From an uncultured Collinsella sp. (GTDB taxonomy: Bacteria > Actinomycetota > Coriobacteriia > Coriobacteriales > Coriobacteriaceae): a stretch of DNA of 16,627 nt. Made by a program: the position numbers and the translations under genes. This document shows, piece by piece, positions 13,573 through 16,627 of the stretch. The stretch is taken from contig UQUD01000043.1 of the NCBI GenBank assembly GCA_900544225.1, positions 1 through 16,627 of the forward strand, written 5' to 3'. The stretch's first letter is position 1, and each line of letters starts with the position of its first letter. The notes beneath the pieces are model-generated. The model did not search any database, was not told the DNA's origin, and worked only from the letters and a program-made list of their open reading frames with translations.

Positions 13573-13589
13573 GCGCATCTGTGCGTAGC

Positions 13590-13686
13590 TGCGTGCGTAT
13601 GATTGCGTGAGTATACGTGTATATGCGCCGTAACTCCTGAAATTTGACCATTTAGCGGTAATACACGCAGAAGCACGCACATACAC
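13590..13686. promoter_or_regulatory. TGCGTG/CACGCA dyad upstream of the oxidoreductase gene
   Basis: TGCGTGC (13590-13596) and TGCGTG (13604-13609) face CACGCA (13664-13669) and GCACGCA (13673-13679), nearly symmetric about 13636. GTGTATATGCG (13617-13627) and CGCACATACAC (13676-13686) add a second inverted match with one mismatch. The centre is AT-rich. It is a candidate operator region, perhaps for the DeoR protein encoded in the same operon. Confidence 0.45.
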
Positions 13687-13749
13687 GCGCATTTGTGCGA
13701 ATATAGAGCTGTCAGAAATGAAAGACTTTTCACGATGCAGGAGGCACAT

Positions 13750-14829
13750 ATGGCAGATTCCAAGCAGGCTCCACTCGATTCCGCGGCAGCCGCAAAGGCA
13801 GCGTTCGCTTCGGTCCAGGGCAAGCCGTTCCCCGATGATATCTTTACGGCTCCCGAGCTTCGTTGGGCTGTGATCGGGTGCGGCGTTATCGCCAACCAGA
13901 TGGCCCAGTCTCTCGCTCTTGCCGGTCGCAAGCTTGCGGGCGTCGCTAACCGCACGCTGTCAAAGGCTCAAGCTTTTGCCGAGCAGTATGGCATCGAGAA
14001 GGTCTATGAAACGGCCGAGGACCTCTATGCCGACCCTAACATCGACGCGATCTATATCACCACTCCGCATAACACGCATATCACCTACCTGCGCGCCGCC
14101 CTGGCAGCTGGCAAGCACGTGCTCTGCGAAAAGGCCATTACCCTCAACTCCGCCGAGCTCGACGAGGCACGTGCCATTGCCGACGAGCATAACGTGGTCC
14201 TTATGGACGCTACAACGGTGCTCCACATGCCCTTATATCAAGAGCTGCGCCGCCGCATGGATGCCGCTGAGTTTGGCCGCATGAACCTCGCTCAGCTCAA
14301 CTTTGGCAGCTACAAGGAGTACGGCGATCTGACCAACCGTTTCTACAATCGCAGCCTTGCTGGCGGTGCCATGCTCGACATTGGCGTCTATGCTCTGTCC
14401 GTTATGCGCCTCTTTATGGCAAGCCAGCCCGCTGAGGTCGTTTCGCTGGGCAACACCTGTGAGACCGGCGTTGACGTTGCGGGCGGCATCGTCTGCCGTA
14501 ATGCCGAGCAGCAGCTGGGTGTTGTGAGTCTTACGCTTCACTCCAAGCAGCCCAAGCGCTCGGTCATCAGCTTTGACAAGTGCTATATCGAGGTCAACGA
14601 GTATCCGCGTGCCGATCACGCGACCATTGTGTGGACTGCGGACGGCCACCGCGAGGAGGTCCACGCCGGCACCGAGGCTTATGCCCTGTGCTACGAGATG
14701 GCCGACCTCGAGAAGGCGGTTGCCGGCGACGACTCCAAGCGCGAGCTGCTGGATTATGCTTATGATGTTATGGAGCTTATGACCAAGCTCCGCGCCGACT
14801 GGGGAGTCGTGTACCCCGAGGAGGAGTAA
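13750..14829 (+). CDS. Gfo/Idh/MocA family NAD(P)-dependent oxidoreductase
   Basis: The 359-residue protein has a Rossmann domain with WAVIGCGVIANQMAQSL (39-55), then IDAIYITTPHNTH (98-110), AGKHVLCEKAITLN (120-133) and, in the second domain, GGAMLDIGVYALSVMRLF. These proteins usually oxidise or epimerise sugars, inositols or trans-dihydrodiols. The usual EKP motif reads EKA here (Glu127-Lys128-Ala129); the catalytic lysine is kept. About 38 residues precede the Rossmann fold, more than common. ATG 13750 is preferred, with CAGGAGG at 13738-13744; ATG 13735 is in frame but would put that site inside the gene. The substrate is unknown. The DeoR gene three bases downstream suggests a sugar or sugar-phosphate response. 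Confidence 0.9.
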   Translation: MADSKQAPLDSAAAAKAAFASVQGKPFPDDIFTAPELRWAVIGCGVIANQMAQSLALAGRKLAGVANRTLSKAQAFAEQYGIEKVYETAEDLYADPNIDAIYITTPHNTHITYLRAALAAGKHVLCEKAITLNSAELDEARAIADEHNVVLMDATTVLHMPLYQELRRRMDAAEFGRMNLAQLNFGSYKEYGDLTNRFYNRSLAGGAMLDIGVYALSVMRLFMASQPAEVVSLGNTCETGVDVAGGIVCRNAEQQLGVVSLTLHSKQPKRSVISFDKCYIEVNEYPRADHATIVWTADGHREEVHAGTEAYALCYEMADLEKAVAGDDSKRELLDYAYDVMELMTKLRADWGVVYPEEE

Positions 14830-14832
14830 GCG

Positions 14833-15579
14833 ATGCTTGCGGAAGATAGGCTCAACGCGATTGTGTCGATGGTGCAGCAGGCTGGCTCGGTTACTGTGCC
14901 AGAGCTTGCCGATACCCTGGGCGTGACGGCGTCTACCATTCGGCGCGACCTGCAGACGCTCGATCGAGCGCACCGCATCGCCAAGGTCCACGGCGGAGCG
15001 ACGAGTCTTGAACGCGCGCACGTGACGCGCGACCTAACGCTCAATGAGCGCAGCGACCTCCATAACGACGACAAGGAGCGTATCTGCGCCCGTGCGGCGG
15101 CGCTTCTGGAGCCCGAGAGCTTTGTATACATCGACTCGGGCTCGACGACGCTCAAGCTCATCGAGCATCTTCCACACCTTGAAGGTGTCACCTACGTGAC
15201 CGACTCCGTGCTCCATGCTCAGCACCTTGCTTTGCGCGGCATGCGCACTGTGGTGTTGGGTGGCGAGCTCAAGCCCGAGACCGAGGCGCTCGTTGGCCCC
15301 GATGCCTTGGCAACCCTAGACCACTACAACTTCAACTGTGGCTTTTGGGGTTCTAACGGCATTGCTGCCGAGCAGGGCTTCACGGCGCCAGATATCGAGG
15401 AGGCGCAAGTAAAGCGCATCTCGATGCGTCATACGGCCAAGCGCTTCGTAATCTCGGACGCCAGCAAATTTGGCATGGTGGCGCCCGTCAAGTTCGCGGA
15501 CTTCCGCGACGCAACGATTATTACCGCAGGCGAGGTCCCCGCCAAGTACCGGTCAATGGACAACGTCATCACGGTCTAG
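14833..15579 (+). CDS. DeoR/GlpR family transcriptional regulator
   Basis: The 248-residue protein has an N-terminal winged helix-turn-helix. VPELADTLGVTASTIRRDLQTLDRAHRIAKVHGGA (about 20-56) contains the family signature. The C-terminal sugar-phosphate-sensing domain carries YIDSGSTTLKLIEHL and LGGELKPETEALVGPDAL. Such proteins mostly repress sugar-metabolism genes and respond to phosphorylated sugars. ATG 14833 lies three bases after the oxidoreductase stop, with GAGGAG in the end of that gene as ribosome-binding site, so the pair is one operon. The TGCGTG dyad at 13590-13686 is the obvious place to look for autoregulation. The effector cannot be read from sequence. Confidence 0.92.
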   Translation: MLAEDRLNAIVSMVQQAGSVTVPELADTLGVTASTIRRDLQTLDRAHRIAKVHGGATSLERAHVTRDLTLNERSDLHNDDKERICARAAALLEPESFVYIDSGSTTLKLIEHLPHLEGVTYVTDSVLHAQHLALRGMRTVVLGGELKPETEALVGPDALATLDHYNFNCGFWGSNGIAAEQGFTAPDIEEAQVKRISMRHTAKRFVISDASKFGMVAPVKFADFRDATIITAGEVPAKYRSMDNVITV

Positions 15580-15600
15580 CAAGCAGAGGCAGGTTAAGGC

Positions 15601-15640
15601 CAAAACCACCGCAAAGGTGCCTGTTCCCATTGTGGTGGTT
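15601..15640. repeat. AACCACC...GGTGGTT palindrome, copy 1
   Basis: AACCACC (15604-15610) and GGTGGTT (15634-15640) are inverted. Bases 15601-15623 match 15971-15993 at 21 of 23 positions. The loop holds CCTGTTCCC. It follows the DeoR stop closely and might help termination, though no T-run follows. Confidence 0.75.
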
Positions 15641-15670
15641 AGTAATGAAAACCGAGTAGTTTTCCCAATA

Positions 15671-15712
15671 GAAAAGCGGCAACGTCCATCACGGGCGTTG
15701 CCGCTTTCGTTG
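15671..15712. terminator. Terminator after the DeoR gene
   Basis: AAAGCGGCAACG (15673-15684) pairs perfectly with CGTTGCCGCTTT (15696-15707) around an 11-base loop. Ts at the end of the stem serve the plus strand; read on the minus strand the stem is followed by TTTTC. It probably works in both directions. Confidence 0.8.
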
Positions 15713-15722
15713 TCTGCCGGCT

Positions 15723-15942
15723 TGTCTAAGTCTGTAACAACTGGACCGTTAAAAGTAGGCTAGGTGTTACAGATTGAGATACTTCCGAATCGCGCCGTCC
15801 CTTTGTCTCAATCTGTAACATCTGGGACGGATTTTGCCGAGTTACTGTTACAGATTGAGATTTTCCCTTGAGGGGGATTCGAGTGTCTCGATCTGTAACA
15901 GATAGACCGGAAAATGGGTTCTAACTGTTACAGATCGAGACG
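15723..15942. repeat. Array of six 17-mers in alternating orientation (BIME-like)
   Basis: The word TGTCTCAATCTGTAACA, with small variations, lies forward at 15723-15739, 15804-15820 and 15884-15900, and reversed at 15765-15781, 15846-15862 and 15926-15942. Each forward-reverse pair is separated by exactly 25 bases; the gaps between pairs are 22 and 21 bases, giving a period of about 80. The 25-base loops differ but share a GGACC/GGGAC/AGACC-G core and a run of T or A. No protein-coding frame fits. Confidence 0.88.
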
Positions 15943-15970
15943 TTTTGGGATCGCGGCTGAGCCATTGCGG

Positions 15971-15993
15971 CAAAACCACCACGAAGGTGCCTG
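15971..15993. repeat. CAAAACCACC repeat, copy 2
   Basis: This 23-base sequence differs from 15601-15623 at two positions. The partner arm GGTGGTT of copy 1 is absent. Instead it runs into the hairpin at 15990-16007. The two copies bracket the alternating array. Confidence 0.7.
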
Positions 15994-16011
15994 CCCTTTT
16001 TGGCAGGTTTT
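15990..16011. terminator. Hairpin between the convergent regulator and pseudouridine synthase genes
   Basis: CCTGCC (15990-15995) pairs with GGCAGG (16002-16007) around CTTTTT, and TTTT follows on the plus strand. On the minus strand it lies directly after the synthase stop but lacks a clear T-run, so its effect there is uncertain. Confidence 0.5.
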
Positions 16012-16627
16012 AGGGCTCCCAGGGGCAGGGGGCTTCGATGTGGATGGGCTCGCCGGTTACGGGATGCGTAAAGGACACGCTGTGGGCATGGAGCATCAGG
16101 CCGCAGGGACGCGGCGTGCCGTAGAGCTCGTCGCCCACCAGGGGATGACGCTCGCTCGCCAGGTGCACGCGGATCTGGTGTTTGCGGCCGGTGAGCAGCT
16201 CGACATCGATATACGAACGCGTGGGCAGGCCTCGGCGGCTCTTAAGGCGCTTGAGCACCTTCACGCGCGTTTGAGACGGCTTGCCGCTGGCGCCGACGCG
16301 CATCTTTCGGCTGTCGTGACGGTCGCGGGCGATGGGCTTGTCGATGAGCTTTTCGTTCCAGTCGATCTTGCCCTCGGCGAGCGCCAGGTAGTGCTTCTCG
16401 AAAGCGTGGTCGATCACCATCTGGTCAAAGGCGGGCTGCGTCTGCTTGTCGAGCGAGAACAGCACCACGCCGGTGGTGTCGCGGTCCAGGCGGTTGAGCG
16501 GCTGCATGTCGGTCGCGGCAAAGCCGTCGCCCATCGCCAGCAGCAGGTCGCTGGCGTAGTCGGTGAGCGTGCGCTCGCCGGTGCCGTCGCCGTGGACGAT
16601 CATGCCGGCGGGCTTGTCGATGGCCAT
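16010..16627 (-). CDS. RluA-family pseudouridine synthase (partial, N-terminus outside window)
   Basis: On the minus strand 205 residues are visible, ending with TAA (complement of 16010-16012). AIDKPAGMIVHGDG is the usual start of the RluA catalytic domain, followed by PLNRLDRDTTGVVLFSLD with the catalytic aspartate (Asp48 here). RluA proteins normally have HRLD, but this one reads NRLD. Then come ARDRHDSRKMRV, ELLTGRKHQIRVHLA, HPLVGDELYG and LMLHAHSVSFTHPVTGEPI. The enzyme isomerises uridine in 23S rRNA or tRNA; the exact site cannot be told. The last codon of the window reads ATG on this strand, but family members have sequence before it, so the gene most likely continues beyond 16627. It converges on the DeoR gene. 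Confidence 0.9.
   Translation of the reverse strand: MAIDKPAGMIVHGDGTGERTLTDYASDLLLAMGDGFAATDMQPLNRLDRDTTGVVLFSLDKQTQPAFDQMVIDHAFEKHYLALAEGKIDWNEKLIDKPIARDRHDSRKMRVGASGKPSQTRVKVLKRLKSRRGLPTRSYIDVELLTGRKHQIRVHLASERHPLVGDELYGTPRPCGLMLHAHSVSFTHPVTGEPIHIEAPCPWEP

Noticed and set aside
15723..15942. Possible CRISPR array
   Set aside because: The repeats are only 17 bases, alternate in orientation and have related, not unique, spacers. No cas gene is nearby.

Overview
The window looks like a high-GC gut actinobacterium of the class Coriobacteriia, most probably Collinsella or a close relative. This rests on codon use, the Firmicutes-like order of the fatty-acid genes, r-protein sequences such as L24 with its Cys4 tail, and intergenic palindromes of a kind I associate with Collinsella. 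The genus is inferred from sequence character, not from a database search.

Layout. (1) 1-3790, plus strand: the end of a fatty-acid synthesis operon, accB (partial), fabZ, accC and a fused accD-accA gene. Together these make malonyl-CoA and carry out the 3-hydroxyacyl-ACP dehydration. (2) 3786-5116: an orphan PTS EIIC-type membrane protein with TGTGACA palindromes on both sides, then a strong terminator. (3) 5190-7016: a cation diffusion facilitator with an Asn-Asp/His-Asp metal site, then a histidine phosphatase. (4) 7049-7206: a large foldback with 35-bp perfect inverted arms and an inner hairpin. (5) 7255-13315: twelve ribosomal protein genes in S10/spc order (L3 L4 L23 L2 S19 L22 S3 L16 L29 S17 L14 L24). 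rpsJ is absent at the front, and the run ends at a terminator after rplX instead of continuing to rplE. The cluster has three unusually long non-coding gaps (before rplC, rplB and rplN). Each can fold, and two share a nearly identical 26-bp element. (6) 13317-13749: a repeat-rich non-coding region with a TGCGTG dyad. (7) 13750-15579: a Gfo/Idh/MocA oxidoreductase and a DeoR-type regulator, apparently one operon. (8) 15580-16009: a non-coding block with a terminator, two copies of a 23-bp repeat, and between them a regular array of six 17-mers in alternating orientation. (9) 16010-16627, minus strand: an RluA-type pseudouridine synthase, cut by the window edge.

The genes themselves are mostly core metabolism and translation. 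The most unusual content is non-coding: the foldback at the front edge of the displaced r-protein cluster, three candidate r-protein mRNA leaders (the rplB one has a 7-nt anti-Shine-Dalgarno match), the alternating-orientation array, and several unrelated palindrome families that share a GGGAC/GTCCC core. I saw no tRNA, rRNA, intact insertion sequence, transposase gene or CRISPR array.
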